From the NCBI RefSeq assembly GCF_000144695.1, contig NC_014378.1:62001-126000 (forward strand): a stretch of 64,000 bases of DNA, written 5' to 3'. Origin of the DNA: Acetohalobium arabaticum DSM 5501. Lineage in GTDB: Bacteria; Bacillota; Halanaerobiia; Halobacteroidales; Acetohalobiaceae. The stretch's first letter is position 1; each line of letters opens with the position of its first letter. Positions 9,058 to 16,221 of this stretch are shown piece by piece. The notes beneath the pieces were generated by a model, which saw only the letters and a program-made list of their open reading frames with translations, ran no database searches and was not told where the DNA came from. A program made the position numbers and the translations under genes.

Positions 9058-9614
9058 TTGATATATTGTGTCACCTGCAATATTTTCGTATATACCTCTT
9101 ATTTGTAATTGCCTAGTATAATCAATATGAGTTCATTCATGATATTGCAGGAATAGTCAATATATATCCGCCGCTTGTCGTTCGCTCAACATCCTGTTTC
9201 GCTCACTGTCAAAAACTGGTCCTCCACCGTCCGTGGTTCCGGACCAGTTTTAAGAGTCGCTATGGACACATATTGACTATTGATAATAGAATATATTGAA
9301 CTACAAATAGTCAACATTTCTCTGGAGCGACTCTTAAAAAGAACTTGGAGCCATGGAGGTTGTAGAATAATTTCTTTTTGTTCTTAGTCCTTTAGATTTG
9401 CTCAATACTACCATATTTAGCTCTAAAGGTTACTCCCATAGCCAGTCATTGGTTTGTATGCTGGCTATGGCGGAAAGTTCTTTTTTGAGAGTGAGTGAGA
9501 CAGGACGTCGAGCGAATGGCAAGCGTAAGAGATTTGTTGACTATAATCTGCAATATCTCAAACGAACGGTAAACGTTTGCAAGATATCAACTCTAAACTG
9601 CAACATTATATCAA
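9058..9614 (+). mobile_element. Nested inverted-repeat element, copy 1 (557 bp)
   Basis: Ends are TTGATATATTGTG on the left and a near-complement (ACATTATATCAA) on the right. Inside, left and right arms are imperfect inverted repeats of each other: ATTGCAGGAATAGTCAA and the CGCTTGTCGTTCGCTC region pair with TTGACTATAATCTGCAAT and GAGCGAATGGCAAGCG. Inner hairpins include AAACTGGTCC/GGACCAGTTT, AAGAGTCGCT/AGCGACTCTT and CCATAGCCAG/CTGGCTATGG. About 195 bp at the left and 125 bp at the right are nearly identical to copy 2 (9 or fewer visible differences). No plausible transposase is encoded: the open frame at 9398-9673 only follows the repeat. It is best described as a MITE-like or otherwise non-autonomous element. 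The right end lies 18 bp before the promoter of the next gene. Confidence 0.75.
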
Positions 9615-9632
9615 TTTTAATTAGTTTAGTTC

Positions 9633-9660
9633 ACAATTTTTGGATTTATATCATATTGTA
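9633..9660 (+). promoter_or_regulatory. Sigma-K-like promoter of the first Cys-rich protein gene
   Basis: AC at 9633-9634, 17 bp, CATATTGTA at 9652-9660, matching the sigma-K pattern AC-N16/17-CATAnnnTA. The surrounding sequence, TTCACAA to TATATCATATT, is nearly repeated before the paralogous gene at 10933. Confidence 0.65.
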
Positions 9661-9707
9661 TAATGACTTGTAAAAAGTAGGAGAGAACTATAAAAGGAGG
9701 TGAAAAA

Positions 9708-10799
9708 ATGTCAAAATTTAATTTACAAGAAAAAAATAACAGCAATGTGAATGGTAATGACTTTGCAGTAGAAGTACCTTTTTGTTGCGTTCAGGTTGTT
9801 CCAGGAAATCTGGAAGTGGTAGAAGATAGACTTGAAGCTGAGGATCTTAAAATGACCTTTACTCCTAAGTTAGAATGCTGTATCAAAGAAGAAGATTTAT
9901 CTTGTATTGCAGATAATGTATCATGTTCCATTGATGGAGAGGTATTAAGACTAGTTGGCTGTATTGAATATGCTATATCAACTATAAATGGTACTCCTGA
10001 TCCAGTTAGGGGGGACTTTTCTACCGAAGCTCCTCAACAGAATTCTGCTGATGTTAGCTGTAAAAGCACTGTGTGTGTAAATGAGATTATCTGTTGTGGT
10101 CAAGATTTAGAGTGTCCGGATGATTTAGATCTCAATGAGATAACTGTTAACTTTGAAGATGCTAAAGTTAAAGACTGTCCTAAGTGGGCTGATGAACCTG
10201 ATAAGAAGATTATTAAGTTTACAGGGAAATTTAGACTTCCAACATTACCAACCTGTCCTGATGAGAATGGAAATGGTAATGGCGATGGAAATGGCAACGG
10301 AAATGGCAATGGAAATGATAATGGTGATAATGGAGATGAAGAAGTATGTGGCTGTCAGGTAACTGGTGACTTAAATACTGGTGGAAATCCAGATGAAAGA
10401 GTTGACTTAAACTTACAGGTCTGTACAGGTTGTACTCCAGAAAATAGTTTAGTAAGTTATAATAATACGTTAGAAGACAACGATATTCAATTAGATCTAT
10501 CACCGGATGATGAAGAACCTGAAGGAATTGATTTAGTAACTTGTGAAGAAATTGCAGAGATTGAAGGTGGATTAAGGGCAACTATTGAAGGCCAAGCATC
10601 GGTCACAGTTGGTGAGGATTCGTTTGCTGCTTGTGACTTCACTATAGTAGTTACAGATACTCCCCCTCCTACTTCAGACACAATAGAAGAAGTGGAGATA
10701 ATCTGTGATGATCAATCAGTGCATACTGTTACTGAACCAATTGAAGGTGCTCAGGCAATTAATATTCAAGATATCTGTCCACTTCCACCCCAACAATAG
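9708..10799 (+). CDS. Cys-rich spore-surface candidate with Asn-Gly linker
   Basis: A 363-residue protein of no family I can name. Residues about 18-185 form a domain shared with the next gene: VEVPFCCVQVVPGNLEV, KLECCIKEE, CKSTVCVNEIICC and KVKDCPKWADEPDKKIIKFTGKF, rich in Cys-Cys pairs. A Gly/Asn/Asp repeat linker (DENGNGNGDGNGNG, about 184-210) leads to a unique C-terminal half with several Cys and a TPPP segment. There is no signal peptide. Cys pairs, low complexity, a sigma-K-like promoter and SPOCS neighbours point to a mother-cell-made, disulfide-cross-linked coat, exosporium or appendage protein; this is inference. The ribosome-binding site AAAGGAGGTGA is 7 bp before the ATG. Confidence 0.7.
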   Translation: MSKFNLQEKNNSNVNGNDFAVEVPFCCVQVVPGNLEVVEDRLEAEDLKMTFTPKLECCIKEEDLSCIADNVSCSIDGEVLRLVGCIEYAISTINGTPDPVRGDFSTEAPQQNSADVSCKSTVCVNEIICCGQDLECPDDLDLNEITVNFEDAKVKDCPKWADEPDKKIIKFTGKFRLPTLPTCPDENGNGNGDGNGNGNGNGNDNGDNGDEEVCGCQVTGDLNTGGNPDERVDLNLQVCTGCTPENSLVSYNNTLEDNDIQLDLSPDDEEPEGIDLVTCEEIAEIEGGLRATIEGQASVTVGEDSFAACDFTIVVTDTPPPTSDTIEEVEIICDDQSVHTVTEPIEGAQAINIQDICPLPPQQ

Positions 10800-10849
10800 A
10801 ATGGAATAAACTATCTTTAATGAAAATTACGTTTGTAATATTTTAATTC

Positions 10850-10877
10850 ACAACTTTTAGATTTATATCATATTATG
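10850..10877 (+). promoter_or_regulatory. Sigma-K-like promoter of the second Cys-rich protein gene
   Basis: AC at 10850-10851, 17 bp, CATATTATG at 10869-10877. It is a clear duplicate of the promoter at 9633-9660 with small changes (ACTTTTAG for ATTTTTGG). Confidence 0.6.
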
Positions 10878-10932
10878 TAATGAATTACGGAAAAAAATAG
10901 AAAAGGATCTGCAAAAGGAGGGGAGAATAGAG

Positions 10933-11778
10933 GTGGATTTTGCAATGACCGCTGATAATGTACTGGAGTATTTTAGAGCAGAAGATGATTCAGAAGCATC
11001 AACAGAGGAAGAAGTAGAAATTACAGTTTTCAGCGCAGAAGATAATAGTGATGATTCACTTGGTGATTTTAATCTGGCCGCTGAAGAGATAGGAGAACAA
11101 GTAGAAGATGATGAAACTGAGATTGAAGCTGAAGAGGTAGAGGAGCAAGTAGAGAATAGTAGTCAACAAGATAAAAATAAGAAAGGAGGTGAAAATATGG
11201 AAGAACAAGAAGTTAATTTACAGCATGGAAGTGATGATTTTGCAGCAGAAGTACCTTTCTGCTGTGTTCAGGTCGTTCCAGGAAATCTTGAAGTGATAGA
11301 AGATAGACTTGAAGCTGAGGATCTTAAAATGACCTTTACTCCTAAGTTAGAATGCTGCATCAAAGAAGAAATGCTAGAGTGTACTGCAAATGGTGCAAAC
11401 TGTCAGATTGATGGAAAAGTAGTAAGATTGGTCGGCTGTATTGAATATGCCATATCGACTATAAACGATATTCCTGATCCAATTAGGGGTGAATTTTCTA
11501 CCGAAGCTCCTCAACAGAATTCCGCTGATGTTAGCTGTAAAAGCACTGTATGTGTGAATGAGATTATCTGTTGTTGCGAAAGAGATGAGTCAACTCTAAT
11601 AGATACAGATTTATGTGATGATTTAGATAGTTTATTAGACAATATAGAAGTTAAATTTAAAGCTGCTAAAGTTAAAGACTGTCCTAAATGGGCTGATGAA
11701 CCTGATAAGAAAATTATTAAGTTTACAGGGAAATTTAAGCTTCCAAAGTTGAATAATCTTCCTGCTAGTAATTCTTAA
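10933..11778 (+). CDS. Cys-rich spore-surface candidate, paralogue; likely two translation starts
   Basis: From GTG 10933 (AAAGGAGGGG 10 bp upstream) the protein has 281 residues: an acidic, Glu/Asp-rich 88-residue leader, then the same Cys-rich domain as the gene at 9708 (VPFCCVQVVPGNLEV, KLECCIKEE, CKSTVCVNEIICCC, KVKDCPKWADEPDKKIIKFTGKF), but no Asn-Gly linker or C-terminal half. Inside the frame, at 11182-11196, lies a perfect AAAGGAGGTGAAAAT followed by ATG 11197, the same ribosome-binding site used by the paralogue. A second, 193-residue product starting at Met89 is therefore very likely and may be the main one. Nucleotide identity with the paralogue is high in blocks, indicating recent duplication or gene conversion. 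Role in the spore surface is inferred. Confidence 0.7.
   Translation: MDFAMTADNVLEYFRAEDDSEASTEEEVEITVFSAEDNSDDSLGDFNLAAEEIGEQVEDDETEIEAEEVEEQVENSSQQDKNKKGGENMEEQEVNLQHGSDDFAAEVPFCCVQVVPGNLEVIEDRLEAEDLKMTFTPKLECCIKEEMLECTANGANCQIDGKVVRLVGCIEYAISTINDIPDPIRGEFSTEAPQQNSADVSCKSTVCVNEIICCCERDESTLIDTDLCDDLDSLLDNIEVKFKAAKVKDCPKWADEPDKKIIKFTGKFKLPKLNNLPASNS
11182..11199 (+). promoter_or_regulatory. Internal Shine-Dalgarno and start codon
   Basis: AAAGGAGGTGAAAATATG lies in frame inside the gene at 10933-11778 and would start a 193-residue form. The same bases encode KGGENM in the long form. Confidence 0.75.
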
Positions 11779-11817
11779 TCTAATAGTTTAAAAATAATAA
11801 GTGATTTAGAAAAGCCT

Positions 11818-11850
11818 AAGCTGCTCCTAATCAAGGAGCAGCTTAATTTT
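11818..11850 (+). terminator. Terminator after the second Cys-rich protein gene
   Basis: Perfect 11-bp arms AAGCTGCTCCT and AGGAGCAGCTT around AATCA, followed by AATTTT. Confidence 0.85.
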
Positions 11851-12033
11851 AAATTAGTATCACATTTCAGTCTTTTAATTAATATTATATTAATAAGTTT
11901 GATAAATTCGGATGGTGGTTGAAAGTAAAAAATGAACTTGAAGAGAAATTTTAGGAGAATATTATTCAACAAGAGCAGCTAACTGTTCTTACCAGTACTT
12001 CTGTATTGAAAATAAGTGTAATGGGGTGGAAGA

Positions 12034-12684
12034 ATGAAGACTTATCGATTAGAAGAAGAACAGGTCTACAGTACTCAGCAAAGAGAAGTCAGCAGGCCCC
12101 AAGTTTATAGTACGTATTTAGATCGGTGTGGAAATAGACAGAATAGAGAATCTAAGCCGTCTAAACAGAGTCCAATTAATAGATTAGTTTATAAGAAACA
12201 GAATTTAATTAGAAATGGAGATTTTTCACATTGGAAGAATCAGGATCAACCAAAGTTCTGGCAGGGTAAAAACATAACTCAGACATCTACTTCTAAAACT
12301 GGTGCTAAAGCTGTACAGTTAAATCAGATTACAGATGGAGAAAGTAAAAATGGATCTCAGCTGTGGCAGAAAGGTGAATGCTGCAGTAATATCAAGGTTA
12401 ATCTACAGTTTTCGATTGCTACATTAATAATTGACAGTAGTAAACCGCTGCCTTGTAATCCAGAGATTACAGTAGAGCTTAACTGGTTAGATAGTAAAGG
12501 GGATAAGCTGGATACAGGATTGGAATTTATAATTCCGGCTGATAGTATACCGGCTGCCCAGTGGACCTTCTTCAGTAGAGTATCCAGTGCGGCTCCACAG
12601 GGTACTGAAGGTTTTTTATTATTATTTGCTGTAGATGCGGGAACGCCTGTAGCCTTGGATAATCTTAATTTGATTACATTATAA
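12034..12684 (+). CDS. Putative carbohydrate-binding (jelly-roll) spore-surface protein
   Basis: A 216-residue protein. After a polar 60-residue N-terminus the sequence LIRNGDFSHWKNQDQPKFW begins what looks like a galactose-binding-like beta-sandwich of the CBM4 type (N-G-D-F-S-x-W opening, ... closing with VALDNLNLITL, the usual LDNV-like last strand). No signal peptide, consistent with assembly from the mother-cell side. It is probably co-transcribed with the SPOCS gene 35 bp downstream. A role in binding glycan on the spore surface is an inference from fold and neighbours. The ribosome-binding site is ATGGGGTGG, somewhat weaker than its neighbours. Confidence 0.6.
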   Translation: MKTYRLEEEQVYSTQQREVSRPQVYSTYLDRCGNRQNRESKPSKQSPINRLVYKKQNLIRNGDFSHWKNQDQPKFWQGKNITQTSTSKTGAKAVQLNQITDGESKNGSQLWQKGECCSNIKVNLQFSIATLIIDSSKPLPCNPEITVELNWLDSKGDKLDTGLEFIIPADSIPAAQWTFFSRVSSAAPQGTEGFLLLFAVDAGTPVALDNLNLITL

Positions 12685-12719
12685 TCTTAACAAAGTGGGT
12701 TAGAAGGAGGGGTTAAGTA

Positions 12720-14024
12720 GTGTCAAATTTTGAACAGCAGGTTAATCTTAAGCGATTAGAATTGGATCGAACTGTTAATAAGATTAAGGACATCAAAGCT
12801 GAGGTAGAGGCTGTAGAATCAAAGGTTAGAGAAGGGAAGATAATCTTTAGCGGTGTAGTTGCAGAGGATATTATCTATGTTGGGCAGGAAGGTATTATCT
12901 ATCATCAGTTTGAGGAACTGGATTTTAGTATCTGTTTGCCAGTAGAAAAAGAAAGTGAGGATCAAGAAGTGGAGCTTACTCCCTGGATTGAATATCTTGA
13001 TTTTCAACTTGCGGATGAGGGCAAGCATCTAGAGCAGAAGATAATGTTGAAAGTACATACTCTGTTAATGAAGGAATCTCAACTAAAGGTAAAACCTGGA
13101 GCAGCAGATACTTATCGGGTAGCTGTTATAGTTAACGAGGTTGAAAAAGAGCAGATAATTGAGGATAAATTTAGTTTTAGATCAGAAATGAACCGGCTTA
13201 AGCAAGTTGAAGAAGCAACAGCTGAGGTAAAGAATTTAGAGTCTAAGCTTGTCAGTGGGCAGGCAATAATTCAGGGTAAGTTACGACAACAGTTCTTTTT
13301 CTGTGATGAACAGGATATCAGCCGCCAGGAGGAGCGGGAGTCTACCTTTGATGTTTCTGTAGATATTCCTGATGTAAATTCTGATCTACAGCTAGAGGTT
13401 GAACCCCTAATAGATTCACTTGACTGGCAAGTAATTGGTCCTGAAACTATTTCAACTCGGATAGTATTGAAACTCCAGTTGAGAATAATTGATTTTAGAG
13501 AGATGGGTTTAGCTTTAAATCCTACTGGTCCGACAATGGTATTGGATGAAGCTGTTTTGAGCAATCAGAAACAGACTATAGAGGTTAATACTTTTGAATT
13601 AGAATCATTTGCTTCTAATATTAGAAATATAGATGTAGAGTTAACAGACTTAGAGCTGGGAATGATTTCTGATTATATTATAGTCGAGGGCCAGCTTGAG
13701 TATGATATATATTATTTAGCTAACCTCCAAACTGAGCCCAATGTAGAATGCTATCAACAGGAGGCTGTACCATTTTCTACTCTTATAAAAACCTGTGGAA
13801 TCGAAACAGGAATGGAAGTGGTGATTAAAGAGGCAACAGAGGTTGAAGAGATTGAATTGCTTAATAATAAGACACTTAAGCAGGAGACGCTTATAGATTT
13901 AGAAGTTTCAGTTTTTAAAAGAGAGCAGGTTAATGTAACTGTTGATGAAACTGGAAGATTGATTACTGGTCAAGTGGTAATTGATGAAGGAATTGAGGAA
14001 TTTATAATCGATATTTCTACTTAA
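12720..14024 (+). CDS. SPOCS (DUF3794) repeat protein, putative spore-coat component
   Basis: A 434-residue protein with three repeats of the SPOCS type, at about 20-140, 155-275 and 290-425. Each shows an opening VKNLESKLVSGQAIIQGKL-like strand pair, a central Y/F-x-(D/E) turn and a closing KLQLRI-like strand. The family (named for SipL, SpoVID and coat proteins) acts in anchoring and assembling the spore coat on the forespore surface. There is no LysM domain. Start GTG 12720 has AGGAGGGG 9 bp upstream. It is 35 bp behind the putative carbohydrate-binding gene, so the two form an operon. No clear sigma-K box was seen before this pair. Confidence 0.75.
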   Translation: MSNFEQQVNLKRLELDRTVNKIKDIKAEVEAVESKVREGKIIFSGVVAEDIIYVGQEGIIYHQFEELDFSICLPVEKESEDQEVELTPWIEYLDFQLADEGKHLEQKIMLKVHTLLMKESQLKVKPGAADTYRVAVIVNEVEKEQIIEDKFSFRSEMNRLKQVEEATAEVKNLESKLVSGQAIIQGKLRQQFFFCDEQDISRQEERESTFDVSVDIPDVNSDLQLEVEPLIDSLDWQVIGPETISTRIVLKLQLRIIDFREMGLALNPTGPTMVLDEAVLSNQKQTIEVNTFELESFASNIRNIDVELTDLELGMISDYIIVEGQLEYDIYYLANLQTEPNVECYQQEAVPFSTLIKTCGIETGMEVVIKEATEVEEIELLNNKTLKQETLIDLEVSVFKREQVNVTVDETGRLITGQVVIDEGIEEFIIDIST

Positions 14025-14042
14025 AAGTTATGGTTATTGGAG

Positions 14043-14070
14043 TTAGCCGACTACTTAAGTAGCCGGCTAA
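14043..14070. terminator. Hairpin between convergent SPOCS and alanine symporter genes
   Basis: TTAGCCGACTACTTAA pairs with TTAAGTAGCCGGCTAA in a 28-bp near-perfect palindrome placed between convergent stop codons. T tracts are weak on both sides, so efficiency is uncertain. Confidence 0.5.
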
Positions 14071-14076
14071 TAGAAG

Positions 14077-15447
14077 TTATTTTACTAAGTTTATATCTTC
14101 ATCAAGAGATGGATCGAAGTACTTTCGACTTATTTTAATAATGATACCGGATAATCCTAATAGGGCAATTAAGTTAGGAATAATCATCATAGCATTTGCT
14201 ACATCGGAAATAGCCCAAATTAAGTTCAGCTTACTATTAGCTCCAATTAATATACAAAGTAAGTATAGAATTTTATATGGTTTAACTGCTTTATTTCCTA
14301 ATAAGTATTCAACACATTTTTCTCCATAGAAGCACCAACCTAGAGCTGTAGAAAAAGCAAAGAAGATAATTCCAATTCCAATTAGAAATCCTCCTGGACC
14401 TGGCATTCCTACATTAAATGCTTCGGTAGTTAATGCAGCTCCTGTTAGCCCACTATTCCAGACACCAGTTACTATAATAGTTAAAGTAGTTAGAGTACAA
14501 ATAAGAATTGTATCAATGAAAGTTCCTGTCATTGCAATTAAACCTTGTCGTACTGGACTATTTGTTTTAGCAGAAGCATGAGCAATTGGAGCACTACCAA
14601 CACCTGCTTCATTAGAGAATACTCCTCGTGAAACACCACGCTTAATAGCCATCATAACTCCTGCACCGGCAAAACCACCTACAGCAGACTGCCCGTTAAA
14701 AGCCGAAGTAATGATTAAAGATATAGCTTCAGGAAGTTCCCCGAGATTAGTTAAGAGAATATATGCAATTGATAGGATATAAAGTGCACTCATAAGAGGA
14801 ACAATTTTACCAGCTACTTTAGCAATACGTTTGATTCCTCCTAGTACTACCATACCAACTAAGATTGCCATTATAGTTCCTGATACCCAAGTTGATATTC
14901 CGAAGTTAGCGTCTAAGGCATCGGCCAAAGAGTTAGCTTGTACTGTAGCACCAATTCCAAACCAGGATACCAGTATTCCACAGAATGCAAAGAAAATTGC
15001 TAGAGGTCTCCATTTTTTTCCTAAGCCTTTTTCTATGTAGTACATTGGACCACCTGACATTTCACCAGCTTCATTTTTAACTCTATATTTAACAGCTAAA
15101 ACTCCTTCAGCAAATTTGGTAGCTGTACCAAATAAAGCAGCGATCCACATCCACAAGGCAGCTCCTGGACCACCTAATGAGATTGCAGTAGCAACTCCTG
15201 CTATGTTTCCAGTTCCAATTGTTGATGATAAAGCTGTAGCTAAAGCTTCAAATCCTGAAACATCTCCTTCACCTTCATCATCATTCTTGGTAAAGATTAA
15301 TTTTAGAGCATGAGGAAGCTTTGTTATAGTAATAAATCGTAATCTTAAAGTTAAGTAGATTCCTGTCCCTATAAGTAAAACTAACATTGGAACACCCCAG
15401 ACTATTCCACTAGCTGCATTAAAGAAGCTTAATAATTGTTTTTGCAT
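14077..15447 (-). CDS. alsT: Sodium:alanine (glycine) symporter, AGCS family
   Basis: A 456-residue integral membrane protein that brings alanine or glycine into the cell with Na+. The family signature GGPGAALWMWIAALFGTATKFAE is present, with about ten hydrophobic helices, the GGPMYYIEKGLG motif, and SNEAGVGSAPIAHASA. Length and sequence are normal for AgcS/AlsT proteins. The start ATG has GGAGGT upstream. It is the only metabolic gene inside the spore-surface locus and is on the opposite strand. A promoter and an intrinsic-terminator hairpin in its long leader suggest attenuation control (see separate entries). Confidence 0.95.
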   Translation of the reverse strand: MQKQLLSFFNAASGIVWGVPMLVLLIGTGIYLTLRLRFITITKLPHALKLIFTKNDDEGEGDVSGFEALATALSSTIGTGNIAGVATAISLGGPGAALWMWIAALFGTATKFAEGVLAVKYRVKNEAGEMSGGPMYYIEKGLGKKWRPLAIFFAFCGILVSWFGIGATVQANSLADALDANFGISTWVSGTIMAILVGMVVLGGIKRIAKVAGKIVPLMSALYILSIAYILLTNLGELPEAISLIITSAFNGQSAVGGFAGAGVMMAIKRGVSRGVFSNEAGVGSAPIAHASAKTNSPVRQGLIAMTGTFIDTILICTLTTLTIIVTGVWNSGLTGAALTTEAFNVGMPGPGGFLIGIGIIFFAFSTALGWCFYGEKCVEYLLGNKAVKPYKILYLLCILIGANSKLNLIWAISDVANAMMIIPNLIALLGLSGIIIKISRKYFDPSLDEDINLVK

Positions 15448-15822
15448 TTTTATGTACCTCCATTATATTTTTGAAAATTGAGTTAATATACAATTGATAA
15501 ATAAAAGTAAAGATAATAAATATTAAGTCAATTAATTCAAAATTTTGTTAAATTTCACCTCCCTTATGTAAGTGAATTTAGTCTTAAATGATTATTTTGT
15601 GGTAAAACTCACAATCACAAAAATAAAAAACAGAGATAGCTAATTTACTTCTAGCTATCTCTATTCTAAAAATTAGTTTAGATAAATATTATATCATATA
15701 AATGTTTTTTTGCAATTAGGTTATTGAATAATTAATTTCATATAAATTGGCTAGCAAGTTAAATTTAACTTCTAAGTTATATCGTTCTTTTCTATAATTT
15801 ATTTCATTGGTTAACTTTACTC
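15448..15822. other. Intergenic region between alsT and the small membrane protein gene
   Basis: About 375 bp of AT-rich sequence. It holds the alsT leader with its terminator hairpin and the minus-strand SigA-like promoter described separately, plus a TTTTGTG / CACAAAA inverted repeat at about 15594-15621. No coding frame with a good ribosome-binding site was found. Confidence 0.6.
15632..15662 (-). terminator. Intrinsic terminator in the alsT leader
   Basis: On the minus strand arms AGAGATAGCTA and TAGCTATCTCT are followed by GTTTTTTATTTTTG, a full U tract. It lies 185 bp upstream of the alsT start and only about 25 bp after a predicted promoter (TTGCAA at 15710-15715, TATAAT at 15688-15693). 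It may be an attenuator or end a tiny RNA; I recognise no glycine riboswitch or T-box in the short stretch before it. Confidence 0.7.
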
Positions 15823-15849
15823 ACTTTTTACAATAATGAACATATAATA
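15823..15849 (+). promoter_or_regulatory. Sigma-K-like promoter of the small membrane protein gene
   Basis: AC at 15823-15824, 16 bp, CATATAATA at 15841-15849, fitting AC-N16/17-CATAnnnTA. Confidence 0.6.
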
Positions 15850-15885
15850 TATTGAAAGAGATAGAGCTTGAGAGGAGGAGGTTAT

Positions 15886-16101
15886 ATGATTGGAGTACTG
15901 GTAGTTATTGCTGTAGTAGTGTTAGTAAATATTCTGTTAACTGCAAGTTATATCTACTTATTTATTGACTATTTTAATCTATTTAAAGAAGATACAAGAA
16001 GCTTTATTATCAACTATAATAGGTCTTTTGAACAAGAATCTGTAGATGATCAGAATCTAAATCACTGTGAGCAGGAGTATATTGAAACCTTTGCTGATTA
16101 G
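15886..16101 (+). CDS. Small single-pass membrane protein, unknown
   Basis: A 71-residue protein with an N-terminal membrane helix (about residues 2-32, IGVLVVIAVVVLVNILLTASYIYLFI) and a polar C-terminus. Translation starts at ATG 15886, 5 bp after GGAGGAGG; an upstream in-frame TTG at 15868 precedes that site and is not used. The family is not recognised. A sigma-K-like promoter and its position inside the spore-surface locus suggest expression in the mother cell. A terminator follows. Confidence 0.7.
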   Translation: MIGVLVVIAVVVLVNILLTASYIYLFIDYFNLFKEDTRSFIINYNRSFEQESVDDQNLNHCEQEYIETFAD

Positions 16102-16120
16102 AGTTTTAAAGATTAATTCT

Positions 16121-16155
16121 AACCGGGATAAAGATTTTATCTCGGTTATTTTTTT
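16121..16155 (+). terminator. Terminator after the small membrane protein gene
   Basis: AACCGGGATAAA pairs with TTTATCTCGGTT around GAT and is followed by ATTTTTTT. Confidence 0.9.
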
Positions 16156-16157
16156 GC

Positions 16158-16185
16158 ACATTTCGCTTTTGGCCGGCATATAATA
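16158..16185 (+). promoter_or_regulatory. Sigma-K-like promoter of the SPOCS-gvpF/L operon
   Basis: AC at 16158-16159, 17 bp, CATATAATA at 16177-16185, a full match to AC-N17-CATAnnnTA, 37 bp before the GTG start. It is the best example of the set. Confidence 0.7.
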
Positions 16186-16221
16186 TTAAAGAGAAGAGCT
16201 TTATCTGTGAGGTGAGGTAGA

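Noticed and set aside
9058-9614. CRISPR array or direct-repeat array
   Set aside because: Repeats are inverted and nested and not regularly spaced; no cas genes.
9398-9673. 91-codon open frame on + in the element upstream of the coat gene
   Set aside because: It follows the repeat element; its second half is nearly identical to the frame in copy 2, no ribosome-binding site precedes it, and the sequence is explained by inverted repeats.
10153-10581. Two frames overlapping the Asn-Gly repeat part of the Cys-rich protein
   Set aside because: Low-complexity shadows (Met/Glu/Met-Ala or His/Leu runs) of the GGAAATGGN repeat; the main frame has promoter, ribosome-binding site and a paralogue.
15448-15700. 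Glycine riboswitch before the alanine symporter
   Set aside because: Expected from the gene type, but the RNA between promoter and terminator is too short and lacks the tandem aptamer core.
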